Shown here piece after piece: positions 16,899 to 27,265 of a DNA stretch of 64,000 nt. A model generated the notes under the pieces. It ran no database searches. It saw only the letters and a list, made by a program, of their open reading frames with translations, and had not been told where the DNA came from. The DNA comes from Prosthecobacter gellanilyticus (lineage in GTDB: Bacteria > Verrucomicrobiota > Verrucomicrobiia > Verrucomicrobiales > Verrucomicrobiaceae), in contig NZ_BKAG01000036.1 of assembly GCF_007992435.1 (NCBI RefSeq), forward strand, positions 1 through 64,000, written 5' to 3'. Made by a program: the position numbers and the translations under genes. How positions within the stretch are numbered: the first letter of the stretch is position 1; every line of letters begins with the position of its first letter.

Positions 16899-18593
16899 TC
16901 AGGTGCGGAATCGCCGCTGTTCCGGCTTGGCCTCGGCTGAAGGAGTTGACTGCTCTGGTGCTTTCGGAGCTGTATCAGGCTTGGCAGCCTCAGGCTTTGG
17001 CTCGTCCTTCCCGGCAGGCCTCACTTCCGTGCCTTTGGCACCTGTAAGAGCATCCCCAAGCTGCGTACGAAAAGGCTCCGCGAGCTTCTTCAGGCGCTCG
17101 ACCTCTTCGGGATGTGCCGCGCTGACGTCCTTGGACTCGGCCACATCGTCCTTCAGATTGTACAGGGCGAGTTCCTGTTGGGCCACCTGGTAACCGTGCC
17201 GCGTGGCGATGCCTTCGATGCCGCTTTGCGTGATGGCGGCGGGCTTCATGTTCTCGAAGTTGGAAGGCTTGCCGTCTTTGCCCGGCTCACCCGTGACGGT
17301 GATATAAGGATGAGCGAAGTGCAGCTTCCAGTCGCCGCTGCGGATGGCCTGCAGCTCATTGCCCGCGTAGAAGACAATGGCCTCATGCGGTGATTTCGCA
17401 CCTTCTTTGCCGAACCAAAGATCCAACACGTTCTTGCCATCCGTCTTCTTTTCCGGCGCAGGCGCTCCCAGCCAGGCCGAGAGCGTGGGCAGGATGTCCA
17501 TCTCGGTGACCGGCTCATCGCAGACCTTGCCCGCAGGCACTTTGCCGGGCCATTTGACGATGAAGGGCACGCGCACGCCGCCCTCATAGCTGGTCAGCTT
17601 GCCCTCACGCAGCGGCTTGGCATTGCCCGCGTGATTGCCATAGCTGAGGAAGGGGCCGTTGTCGGAGAAGAACATGACGATGGTCTTCTCCGCGATGCCT
17701 GCCTGCTGCACCGCGGCGAGGATCATGCCCACGCTCCAGTCCAGCTCCTCCACCACATCGGCATACAGGCCGTTCGGCGATTTCCCGTGAAAGCGCTCGG
17801 ACGCAAAGATGGGCACATGCGGCATGATGTGCGGCACATAGAGGAAGAAGGGCTTCTCCTCATGACGGCGGATGAAGCTCACCGCCTTCTCGGTGATGCG
17901 GCGGGTGAACTTGCTCTGGTCAGGATCCGTCTCAATGACCTGCTCGTCCTCGTAGAGGGGCAGGGGAGGCATCTCCGCCGCGAGGCTGGGGTGGAACTTG
18001 CTGTTATCGTTCGAGTAAGGAATGCCCCAGAACTCATCAAAGCCGTGTTTGATGGGCGAATACATGGGCGTGGTGCCGAGGTGCCACTTGCCCAGCGCGC
18101 CGCAGGTGTAGCCCTGCTGTTTCAGGATCTCCGGCAGCAAAAGCTCGTCCGGGTTGATGCCCTCTTTGCTGGTGTGGTTCAGCGCGCCCTGCATGGACAC
18201 ACGGTTCGGGTAGCTGCTGCTCATGAGCGCAGCGCGTGAGGCGCTGCACACCGCCTGCGTAACATAGAAGGAGGTGAATTTCGTGCCCTGCGTGGCCATT
18301 TTGTCCAGGTTCGGCGTGCGGATGGTGGTGCTGCCAAAACAGCCCAGATCCGAGTAACCCAGGTCATCAGCCAGGATCAGGATGATGTTTGGCCTCTCCT
18401 TCTTGGGCGTGGGGGCAGGTGGTTCTGCGACGGAAGACCCTGGCAGAGCGGGACCTGGATTGGCTGGTTGGGCCGCTGGCGCAGAGGGCAGAGCGGGGGC
18501 CGGCGCAGCAGGTGGGGCAGGGGAGACGGAGACCTCCTGGGCGAAAAGCGTCCCGGCAAGGGACAAAGAGGCGAGAACGGCGCGGATGAGCAT
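16899..18593 (-). CDS. Secreted sulfatase (family S1)
   Basis: 564 residues. Signal peptide (1-18), then a Pro/Ala-rich linker to about residue 65, then the sulfatase domain: metal-binding PNIILILADDLGYSDLG and the formylglycine motif CSASR (Cys 116), followed by GALGKWHLG and FFSDNGPF. A C-terminal Ala/Pro/Glu-rich tail ends the protein. Such enzymes remove sulfate esters from polysaccharides in the periplasm or outside. Activity requires a formylglycine-generating (or anSME) maturase, not present in the window. Substrate unknown. Confidence 0.92.
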   Translation of the reverse strand: MLIRAVLASLSLAGTLFAQEVSVSPAPPAAPAPALPSAPAAQPANPGPALPGSSVAEPPAPTPKKERPNIILILADDLGYSDLGCFGSTTIRTPNLDKMATQGTKFTSFYVTQAVCSASRAALMSSSYPNRVSMQGALNHTSKEGINPDELLLPEILKQQGYTCGALGKWHLGTTPMYSPIKHGFDEFWGIPYSNDNSKFHPSLAAEMPPLPLYEDEQVIETDPDQSKFTRRITEKAVSFIRRHEEKPFFLYVPHIMPHVPIFASERFHGKSPNGLYADVVEELDWSVGMILAAVQQAGIAEKTIVMFFSDNGPFLSYGNHAGNAKPLREGKLTSYEGGVRVPFIVKWPGKVPAGKVCDEPVTEMDILPTLSAWLGAPAPEKKTDGKNVLDLWFGKEGAKSPHEAIVFYAGNELQAIRSGDWKLHFAHPYITVTGEPGKDGKPSNFENMKPAAITQSGIEGIATRHGYQVAQQELALYNLKDDVAESKDVSAAHPEEVERLKKLAEPFRTQLGDALTGAKGTEVRPAGKDEPKPEAAKPDTAPKAPEQSTPSAEAKPEQRRFRT

Positions 18594-18734
18594 GATTAGT
18601 GAGACTGACTCTCTTTAAGCGTGGACTGCGAGCCCCGCCAGCATCAAAATGCCCCTCCAGACTCTCCTGTTTGCATTCGCTGCCATCGTGGCCGATAGAA
18701 CTCTTTCCGAATTTTTACTCCCCATTTCCTAAAC

Positions 18735-20447
18735 GTGAGCGCCAGCCGTCATTCCGAGCCGAAAAAGAAACCCTCCCTCATCAGCCGTCTCAAGGACAAG
18801 CTGAAGAAAGCCATCGGCCTCGACAATAAGAAAAAGGGTCACTCTGCGGAGAAGTCTCACGATGCCGCCGAAGGTCACCCGCATGAGCCTGCCAAGCTGC
18901 ACCCGCATGCCCGGCCTCATAAGGATGACTACTCTCCTTCACGCGATCATAAAGAAGGAGAACCCCGTGCTGAGCGCCCCGAGCGTCCCCGCCGTGATGA
19001 CCGTCCGCGTCGTGAGGGTGATCGCGGCCCGCGTCCTGAGCGCGAACCTCGCGCTGATCGCGGCCCACGTCCAGAACGTGAACCCCGTGGCGACCGCCCA
19101 GAGCGTGGCGACCGTGGCCCACGCCGCGAAGGTGATCGTGGTCCGCGTCGTGGCGGACGTGGTGGTGAGGAGAAAGAAAAGCGCGCTCCCATTCAGAATT
19201 TCGAGGCCCAGCCACCACCACCCGCACCGCCTGTGCCGGAAGGTCCGTTTCCTCCGGCTTTTGAAGCCCTCGGCCTGAGCCCCTCCGTGCTGGCCTCTAT
19301 CCGTGAGTCCGGTTACGAGAACCCCACCGAGATCCAGCAGCGTGCCATCCCGCTCGTGCTTGAGTTGAAGGACGTCATCGGCGCTTCCCAGACCGGCACG
19401 GGCAAGACCGCCGCCTTTGCCCTCCCCACCCTCAGCCGCCTCGGCCCTCCTGGAAACTTCCGCTGTCTTGTGCTTGAGCCGACTCGTGAGCTTGCCCTCC
19501 AGGTCGTGGAGCAGTTTGAAAAATACGGCAAGCACACCGGCCTTCGCGTCATCGCCATTTATGGCGGTGTCGGTTATGAAAAGCAGCGCAAGGCTCTTCA
19601 GGAAGGCGTTGACGTCGTTGTCGCCACTCCTGGCCGTTTGCTTGACTTCATGAGCGATGGCACCGCGAACATGAAGAACCTCGAAGTGCTCGTGCTCGAT
19701 GAGGTGGACCGCATGCTGGACATGGGCTTCCTCCCTGACGTGCGCCGCATTGTGGAAAGCACGCCGAAGAGCCGCCAGACGCTCTTCTTCTCCGCCACCA
19801 TGCCTCCGCAGATCAAGAGCCTCGCGGAGTTCGCGCTGAAGGACCCCATCAGTGTCGAGGTCGGCATCCGCTTCTCGCCTGCGGAAACCGTGAGCCACTA
19901 CATGTATCCCGTGGCCAGCGATCAGCGTGAAGAGCTCCTGCTCGCCATCTTGAAGCAGACCCACTTCAACAGCCTCATGATCTTCACCCGCACGAAGGCA
20001 CAGGCGGACCAGATCTACTCCTCTCTGAAGCAGACTGAGGAATACAAGGTCGCCGTCATGCATTCGGACATCAGCCAGAAGGAGCGTGAGAAAGCGCTTC
20101 AAGGCTTCCGCAGTGGTGAGTTCGAGATCATCGTGGCCACCGACCTCGCTGCGCGCGGTCTGGACGTCAGCGGTGTCACGCACGTCATCAATGTGATGGT
20201 GCCTGAGAACTCCGAAGACTACGTGCATCGCATCGGCCGTACCGGTCGTGCGAAGAAGGAAGGTGATGCCTACACCCTCTTCTCCGCCGAAGAACTGCCT
20301 TACGTTGCCAGCATCGAGCGCCTCATCAATCAGAAGATCGAGCGCAAGAAGCTCGAAGGCTTCAGCTACAAGTACACCACCGTGCTGGACGAAGAAGACA
20401 AGGCCCGAGCCATCCTCCGCGGTAAGGGTAAGAAGAAGCGGAGATAA
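18735..20447 (+). CDS. DEAD-box ATP-dependent RNA helicase with basic disordered N-terminus
   Basis: 570 residues, GTG start. The first about 150 residues are basic and disordered, with repeats of the RGPRPERE and GDRGPRR type. The helicase core (about 170-560) has ASQTGTGKT (motif I), PTRELA (Ia), ATPGRLLD (Ib), DEVD (motif II), FSATMP (III) and HRIGRTGRA (VI), closest to RhlE-like enzymes. Motif II reads DEVD rather than DEAD. It likely unwinds RNA in ribosome assembly or cold adaptation. Stand-alone. Confidence 0.92.
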   Translation: MSASRHSEPKKKPSLISRLKDKLKKAIGLDNKKKGHSAEKSHDAAEGHPHEPAKLHPHARPHKDDYSPSRDHKEGEPRAERPERPRRDDRPRREGDRGPRPEREPRADRGPRPEREPRGDRPERGDRGPRREGDRGPRRGGRGGEEKEKRAPIQNFEAQPPPPAPPVPEGPFPPAFEALGLSPSVLASIRESGYENPTEIQQRAIPLVLELKDVIGASQTGTGKTAAFALPTLSRLGPPGNFRCLVLEPTRELALQVVEQFEKYGKHTGLRVIAIYGGVGYEKQRKALQEGVDVVVATPGRLLDFMSDGTANMKNLEVLVLDEVDRMLDMGFLPDVRRIVESTPKSRQTLFFSATMPPQIKSLAEFALKDPISVEVGIRFSPAETVSHYMYPVASDQREELLLAILKQTHFNSLMIFTRTKAQADQIYSSLKQTEEYKVAVMHSDISQKEREKALQGFRSGEFEIIVATDLAARGLDVSGVTHVINVMVPENSEDYVHRIGRTGRAKKEGDAYTLFSAEELPYVASIERLINQKIERKKLEGFSYKYTTVLDEEDKARAILRGKGKKKRR

Positions 20448-20581
20448 GTCGAGTCACAACGACGCTCTGTCCGAGCGCTAGGTTGAACTAGCCTCGGCGG
20501 ATGATGTTCATCACCGAGGGTGGACAAGTCGTGCGTTCTCTGCTGGCGTGATGGGATCCCCGCGCTCCATTCTGCCGCAAC

Positions 20582-21895
20582 ATGCATCGCCGCCATTTCC
20601 TCGCCACGACCGCTCTCTCGCACCTGCCTCTTTGGACTCTCGGTGCTGAATCCTCCGTGGCGAATGCCTTCTCGCCGATCAAGACGAAGCTCGCTGCGGG
20701 CAAGGACGCGGTGCTCTTTATCAATGGCGATAGCACGAGCTACGAGAAGCACGGTCCCTACTATCTCTTCGCCAAGGCCATTGGCGATGCGATGGACTGC
20801 AAGGTGATCCTTCACCGCTGGGCGGAATGGAACAAGGGCAAGCCCACCGGTCCCAAAGAGTATGAGCCTGCCGAGACGCTGCGTGAGACCGGCAAAGCCA
20901 CACTCAACGTATGCCTCGCGACACTACCTGGCTCGGTGGCTTCGGACATGTTTGCAGGTGCCAGACGTGCGAAGGCCATTGATGCGATTCCCACTCCTGA
21001 TGTTTGCATCCTGCATCATGGTCATAACATGCGCGGCTTCCCGCAATCGCTGGCGGGTGATCGCAGCAGTGGTCGTGGCATGTTCCTCGCTGCCATTGGC
21101 ATGACCTCGCTGAAGTGGCCCGGCGTGCCGCAGGCGATCACGAATCAGAACCCGTGGAAGAATGGCGACGAATACAAAACCATCTTCCAGTCCATCGAGA
21201 CCGCCGCCGCCGCGCAGCCTTCCATCACTCTCATCGATTCGAACAGCGCTTTCATTACCGCAGGAAAGACCGCTGACCTCTACCGGCCTAACGATGCCAT
21301 CCATCCCAGTGACAGCGCAGCCAACAGCAAGGGCGCGCAACTCGTGGCGGATGCGCTCTTCGCCTCCTGGACCAGTGCTGCGCTAAATGCAGCTTTCACC
21401 ACTCCATCCTGGCCTGCCATGACGGGTGAAAGCCTTGTCCGCAGTGACTTCACCACCAGCCTTCCTGCGGATTGGAAACTCGAGGGGGACGCTACCACGG
21501 AGATGGTGGACAAGGCCATCGCCATCCGTCCCAATGGCAGCGTGCAGGCTTCCCTGATGAAAGTCCTCACCAAGGAGGAGACCGCCTCCATCTCGGGCAA
21601 GACGATCAGCATCACCGCCCTCGTTCGCAGCGCGCCGGACCAAGTCCGCGCCATCGGCAGCTTCGTCTGCCGCTCTGGCGGCGAGATCCGCACCTTCCTC
21701 TTTCCCGACCTGGGTACCTGCAAGGACGGCTGGCTGCTGCTGGTCGGCTCGGGCATCACGGTGGATGCGGACCAGCCCGCGCCTGTGTATCTCAAATACT
21801 ATCCCGCCTTTTCAGGCAAGCCTTCAGCGAGCAACTCTCCTCTCCTGATTCAGAAGGTCATCATCACCGAAGGCGCTCTACCCAAAGGACTCTGA
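20582..21895 (+). CDS. Secreted SGNH/GDSL-type hydrolase
   Basis: 437 residues. An N-terminal RRHFLATTAL segment resembles a twin-arginine signal. The hydrolase signature is AVLFINGDSTSYEKHG (nucleophile Ser in GDS) and the C-terminal DxxH equivalent is PNDAIHPSDSAAN. The remaining C-terminal 150 residues, rich in beta structure, may bind carbohydrate. Expected role: deacetylation of polysaccharide, typical for this family in Verrucomicrobiota, not proven. Confidence 0.72.
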   Translation: MHRRHFLATTALSHLPLWTLGAESSVANAFSPIKTKLAAGKDAVLFINGDSTSYEKHGPYYLFAKAIGDAMDCKVILHRWAEWNKGKPTGPKEYEPAETLRETGKATLNVCLATLPGSVASDMFAGARRAKAIDAIPTPDVCILHHGHNMRGFPQSLAGDRSSGRGMFLAAIGMTSLKWPGVPQAITNQNPWKNGDEYKTIFQSIETAAAAQPSITLIDSNSAFITAGKTADLYRPNDAIHPSDSAANSKGAQLVADALFASWTSAALNAAFTTPSWPAMTGESLVRSDFTTSLPADWKLEGDATTEMVDKAIAIRPNGSVQASLMKVLTKEETASISGKTISITALVRSAPDQVRAIGSFVCRSGGEIRTFLFPDLGTCKDGWLLLVGSGITVDADQPAPVYLKYYPAFSGKPSASNSPLLIQKVIITEGALPKGL

Positions 21896-22055
21896 GACCT
21901 TCCGTGTTTCCCGCGTCTCCCGTGCTCGATCAATAGCGGTCAAAAACTGAGGCATCGAGATCAGAAACCGTGTCCGGTTTTCGCTCGCCATGGGGGATGT
22001 GACTGCGCACTATCGGCGCACTTTTTCCAACCTTCTGTCCCAGCCACGCTCTCGC

Positions 22056-23735
22056 ATGAAACGCTACGCCCTTGGTATCGACTACGGCACGAACTCCTGC
22101 CGCTCCCTCCTCATCGACCTCGACAACGGCGCGGAGGTCGGCAGCACCGTCTTCAACTACCCCAGCGGTGAAATGGGCATCCTGCTTGATCCCAAGGACC
22201 CGCATGTGGCCCGGCAAAACCCGCAGGACTACTTGGATGGCCTTGAGGCCGTGACTCGCGGTGCCTTGCAACAGGCGAAGGAAAAGATTCCGGGCTTTGA
22301 GGCGGCGCAAGTCGTCGGCATTGGTGTGGACACCACCGGCAGCACTCCGATTCCGGTGAACAAGGACGGCACGCCGCTCGGCCTGCTTCCTGAGTTCAAA
22401 GGTAAGCTCAACGCCATGGTCTGGCTGTGGAAAGACCACACAGGCCACGCCGAGGCAGCGGAGATCACCAAGCTCGGCAACGAGATCCGGCCTAACATCA
22501 TGGCCAAGTGCGGCGGCATCTATTCCAGCGAATGGTTCTGGAGCAAGATCCTCCGCCTTCGTCGTGTCGATGCCCAGGTCTTCGAGGCCGCTTACAGCTT
22601 CGTCGAGCATTGTGACTGGATCCCCGCTGTACTGACCGGCGATACCAACCCACTCACGCTGAAGCGCAGCGTCTGCGCCGCGGGTCACAAGGCCATGTTC
22701 AGCACCGAATGGGGTGGCCTGCCGGACAAAGAGTTCCTCTCGAAGCTCGATCCCAAGCTCGCCGATCTGCGCGATCGACTCTACGCCGAAGCCCACACCA
22801 CCGACACGAAAGTCGGTGGCCTCTGCGCTGCCTGGGCCGCCCGCCTCGGCCTAACTGAAGGCACGGCTGTGTGTGTTGGAGCCTTTGATGCACACACCGG
22901 CGCCGTCGGTGCAGGCATCAAAGAAGGTACACTGGTGAAGATCCTCGGCACCAGCACCTGTGACATCATGGTCTCACCCACCAGCAAGCCGCTGGCAGAC
23001 ATCCCGGGTGTGTGCGGCATCGTCAATGGCAGCGTGCTCCCCGGCCACTACGGCATCGAGGCCGGCCAGAGCGCTGTGGGCGATCTCTTCCTCTGGCTCG
23101 TCAATCACCTCGTGCCCGAGAGCTATGGCAAGACCGTCGGTGAGAAGTTCGTCGCCATGGAGAAAGCCATGGAAGGCCAGAAACCCGGCGCCACCGGCCT
23201 GCTCGCGCTCGATTGGAACAACGGCAACCGAACCATCCTGGTCGATGTGCGTCTGACGGGCCTCTTGTTAGGCCAGACCCTCCACACCCAGGCCCATGAG
23301 ATCTACCGCGCTTACATCGAGGCCACCGCCTTCGGTGCTCTCACCATCATCAAGCGCGTGGAGGAATACGGCGTGAAGATCGAGGAAGTCATCAACACCG
23401 GCGGCCTCTCCATCAAGAACGCCACTCTCATGCAGATCTACGCCGACATCATTGGCAAGCCCATGAAGGTGAGCCAGAGCGAGCAGACCTGCGCCCTCGG
23501 TGCCGCCATCTTCGGCGCTGCCGCCGCCGGAGCCGGCACCTGGCAGGACCTTCAGTCCAAAGTCACCGCCGTCCGCGAGAAGGTGTATCACCCCATCCCC
23601 GAAAACGTCGCCATCTACGCTGAGCTCTACACCCTCTACCGCACTCTTCACGATGCTTTTGGTTCGGCGGACTGGAGCGGGAAGCTGCATCACGTCATGA
23701 AGCAGCTCCTCGAGATCCGGGGGCGGCAGGGCTAA
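22056..23735 (+). CDS. araB: Ribulokinase
   Basis: 559 residues of the FGGY carbohydrate kinase family. ALGIDYGTNSCRSLLIDL is the N-terminal ATP-phosphate segment; GIGVDTTGSTPIPV and the later KILGTSTCDIMV and FGALTIIKRVEEYGVKIEEVINTGG segments match ribulokinase. It phosphorylates L-ribulose (or D-ribulose) to the 5-phosphate in the arabinose pathway. ATG 22056 begins the domain; the open frame continues to 21990, upstream of it. No araA or araD is nearby, so the gene is isolated. It converges with metY, with 5 bases between stops. Confidence 0.9.
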   Translation: MKRYALGIDYGTNSCRSLLIDLDNGAEVGSTVFNYPSGEMGILLDPKDPHVARQNPQDYLDGLEAVTRGALQQAKEKIPGFEAAQVVGIGVDTTGSTPIPVNKDGTPLGLLPEFKGKLNAMVWLWKDHTGHAEAAEITKLGNEIRPNIMAKCGGIYSSEWFWSKILRLRRVDAQVFEAAYSFVEHCDWIPAVLTGDTNPLTLKRSVCAAGHKAMFSTEWGGLPDKEFLSKLDPKLADLRDRLYAEAHTTDTKVGGLCAAWAARLGLTEGTAVCVGAFDAHTGAVGAGIKEGTLVKILGTSTCDIMVSPTSKPLADIPGVCGIVNGSVLPGHYGIEAGQSAVGDLFLWLVNHLVPESYGKTVGEKFVAMEKAMEGQKPGATGLLALDWNNGNRTILVDVRLTGLLLGQTLHTQAHEIYRAYIEATAFGALTIIKRVEEYGVKIEEVINTGGLSIKNATLMQIYADIIGKPMKVSQSEQTCALGAAIFGAAAAGAGTWQDLQSKVTAVREKVYHPIPENVAIYAELYTLYRTLHDAFGSADWSGKLHHVMKQLLEIRGRQG

Positions 23736-23740
23736 AGCCT

Positions 23741-25072
<1,332 letters not shown>

Positions 25073-25167
25073 TCACTTCATGCACAACAATAAACCTTTG
25101 GTAGTATAACTGGATAGGGCGCGGCTCCAAACGCCTCGCATGCAACCAAGGCGCGTTCCGATAAGTT

Positions 25168-25244
25168 GGAGTGAAGGCTTTAGCCGATCTGGAGACGCCC
25201 ACGCAAAATCCCCGAGCCCCCAGATCGCCTAAAGGCTTCACTCC
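25168..25244. repeat. Inverted pair of REP-like hairpins, GGAG type
   Basis: Two inverted 25-base arms (25168-25192 and 25220-25244), separated by 27 bases. Each begins GGAGTGAAG and holds a hairpin with a CTTTAG-like core; the two stems differ by compensatory changes (GGCTTTAGCC against GCCTTTAGGC on the opposite strand), so pairing is preserved. The tetranucleotide-plus-hairpin design is that of REP elements. It differs from the GTAG family near the transposase at 60364-61086. Confidence 0.6.
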
Positions 25245-25426
25245 GACAGAGCGCATCACCCGCGGAGTGGTCCGTGCAGTCCTCTGTGCAGAACCGAAGT
25301 CTCCCCAGTCCTCACCCCCACCCATCGCTCTCGGGGTCGCGCAGCGTCCTGGACTGCGCCTGTCCTCTGGCGCTCTGGATCGGAGCTCGCGCCCCCATCC
25401 ATCACCCCGTTCTTCGTCCCATCCAA

Positions 25427-25462
25427 TTTTCAGTTTTCAGTTTTCAGTTTACAATTTTCAGT
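25427..25462. repeat. Heptanucleotide (period-7) repeat tract
   Basis: Five successive TTTTCAG-like heptamers (one diverged to TTTACAA). The same seven-base period with GTTCTCG-like units occurs at 40584-40640, 44152-44239, 45271-45362, 46417-46448 and 52535-52557 in this window. Likely a slippage-derived short tandem repeat family. Confidence 0.7.
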
Positions 25463-25513
25463 CCGCCCACTGCGCACTCGACTCCACCCCACCAACCCGC
25501 CTAATTTCACCTC

Positions 25514-27022
25514 ATGATCTATCGCATGCCCAAGACGCGCACCCTCACCCTGGCGGTTCTCCTCGCGCTCTCTCCAGCCTTCAGCCAAACACCCGCGCAG
25601 CCTGCTGAGGCCAAACTCGCCGCTCTCCGCTCCGTCTCCATCGATCACGGCACCATTACCAGTGTTGAGCGCGATCCCACCGCCACGCGCACCATCATCA
25701 AGCTCACACTCAATCCCGCGAAAGGCTCGAACATCCTCGTCGAAGTCTGGCTGCCGGATGCGGAGAAGTGGAACAACCGCTTCCTCGGTCTCGGCAATGG
25801 CGGTGCGGCGGGCAAGATCAATCCCGCCGGTCTCTCCAGCATGAGCGCCGCGGGTTATGCCGTCGTCACCACGGACATGGGCACGGCACCCAATCCGGAT
25901 TCCGGCATCGGCAATCCAGAAGTGTGGAAAGACTTTGGGTATCGCGCCACCCACCTCATGACGGTTGTGGGCAAGCAACTCGTCCGCGCGCATTACGGTC
26001 GCGGCCCGGAGTTCTCCTACTTCAGCGGCGGCTCCACCGGCGGCCAGCAGGCCCTGCAGGAGGCCCAGCGCTATCCTGAAGACTACGATGGCATCGCTGG
26101 CGCCGTCGCCGCGCACTGCCGCACACCCTTGCATGCCTACTTCCTTTGGAACGACCAGATCCTGAAGCAGTGCCCCATCACTCCGGCGCAGGACGCCACC
26201 CTCATCGCTGCCGCGAACGAGTTCATGGCTGCGCGCGAAAAAGTCCCCCTCGCCGCTGGCAAGTTCGTCTCGGATCCACGCTGCACGAAAGAAGACATCC
26301 AGGCCGTCATCACCCTCGCCCGGAAGAAAGACTCCACCCTCACCGACACCCACGCGGCTGCGTTAACCAAACTCTTCGATGGCCCGCGCCACGCCGTCAC
26401 GGGCGAGCGCCTCTTCAACGGCATCCCTCTCGGCAGTTCCATCCTTGCTGCGCATGGTCACCTGTATCTTTTCCAGTGGGTCTTCGGCAAAGACAAGAAA
26501 GTCGAGGACATCAACTTCGGCGCTGACATTGACACCTACACCGCCAAGCTCGCGCCGTATCTCAACGCCGTGAACCCCGACCTCAGCGCCTTCGCCGCGC
26601 GTGGTGGCAAGCTCATTATGACCCTCGGCACCGCCGACTCCGTCGTCCCTTATCACGCCTCCATCGACTACTACGAGCGCGTCATCGAGCGTGCAGGCAG
26701 CCTGGAGAAAGCCCAGTCCTCCTTCCAATTTTATGTCGTCCCCGGCCTCGCCCACGGCGGCGGCCCTGGCATCAATCAACCGCCCAACCTCCTCGAAGCC
26801 GTCCGCACCTGGCGCGAAAGCCAGCCATCCACCCCACCCACCTCTTTGTTAGGTCGCCACGTCGAAAAAGACAAGCCCGCCGCGACTTTTGAAATGCCCC
26901 TCTATCCCTATCCCGCGCAGACCGGTTGGGACGCATCGACCAAGACCTTCAAGCCGGTTGAAGGCAAACACCTCGGCGTCGATCGCATCGCCGAACGCTT
27001 TCTTCCGGCAGCGGCTGAGTGA
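25514..27022 (+). CDS. Tannase/feruloyl esterase family protein (cysteine-less variant)
   Basis: 502 residues. Signal peptide (LTLAVLLALSPAFS), then a tannase-type alpha/beta hydrolase: YFSGGSTGGQQAL with Ser 174 as nucleophile, LGTADSVVP with the acid, and VPGLAHGGG with the catalytic His. Fungal and bacterial tannases pair a Cys next to the Ser with a Cys next to the His (CS-D-HC motif); here both are Gly. A lid region lies between the nucleophile and the acid. It likely cleaves aromatic acid esters of plant polymers, the exact ester unknown. Confidence 0.82.
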   Translation: MIYRMPKTRTLTLAVLLALSPAFSQTPAQPAEAKLAALRSVSIDHGTITSVERDPTATRTIIKLTLNPAKGSNILVEVWLPDAEKWNNRFLGLGNGGAAGKINPAGLSSMSAAGYAVVTTDMGTAPNPDSGIGNPEVWKDFGYRATHLMTVVGKQLVRAHYGRGPEFSYFSGGSTGGQQALQEAQRYPEDYDGIAGAVAAHCRTPLHAYFLWNDQILKQCPITPAQDATLIAAANEFMAAREKVPLAAGKFVSDPRCTKEDIQAVITLARKKDSTLTDTHAAALTKLFDGPRHAVTGERLFNGIPLGSSILAAHGHLYLFQWVFGKDKKVEDINFGADIDTYTAKLAPYLNAVNPDLSAFAARGGKLIMTLGTADSVVPYHASIDYYERVIERAGSLEKAQSSFQFYVVPGLAHGGGPGINQPPNLLEAVRTWRESQPSTPPTSLLGRHVEKDKPAATFEMPLYPYPAQTGWDASTKTFKPVEGKHLGVDRIAERFLPAAAE

Positions 27023-27265
27023 CGGCAAGGCTCTGCTCGGTCGGCCTGCCAAGAGCAGTGAAAAAGAAAAACGCCTCCGGGCAGGGCCTGTGTCGGCTGG
27101 AGATGCGATAAGGAAGCAGCGGCTGATCATGAGCAGGCAAGGCCTGCCGCGGTCCATTGTTTCGCCACTGTGCCTTTCAATCCTCAAGGCAGGGTTAATC
27201 CCCATGGAAACGCCCCACCGCCACACACTAGCCTGAATCACCGACACGCCCCGCACCTTACCACT

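Noticed and set aside
18939..20228. Antisense frame of 429 codons across the DEAD-box helicase
   Set aside because: The helicase has all motifs; the antisense product has none.
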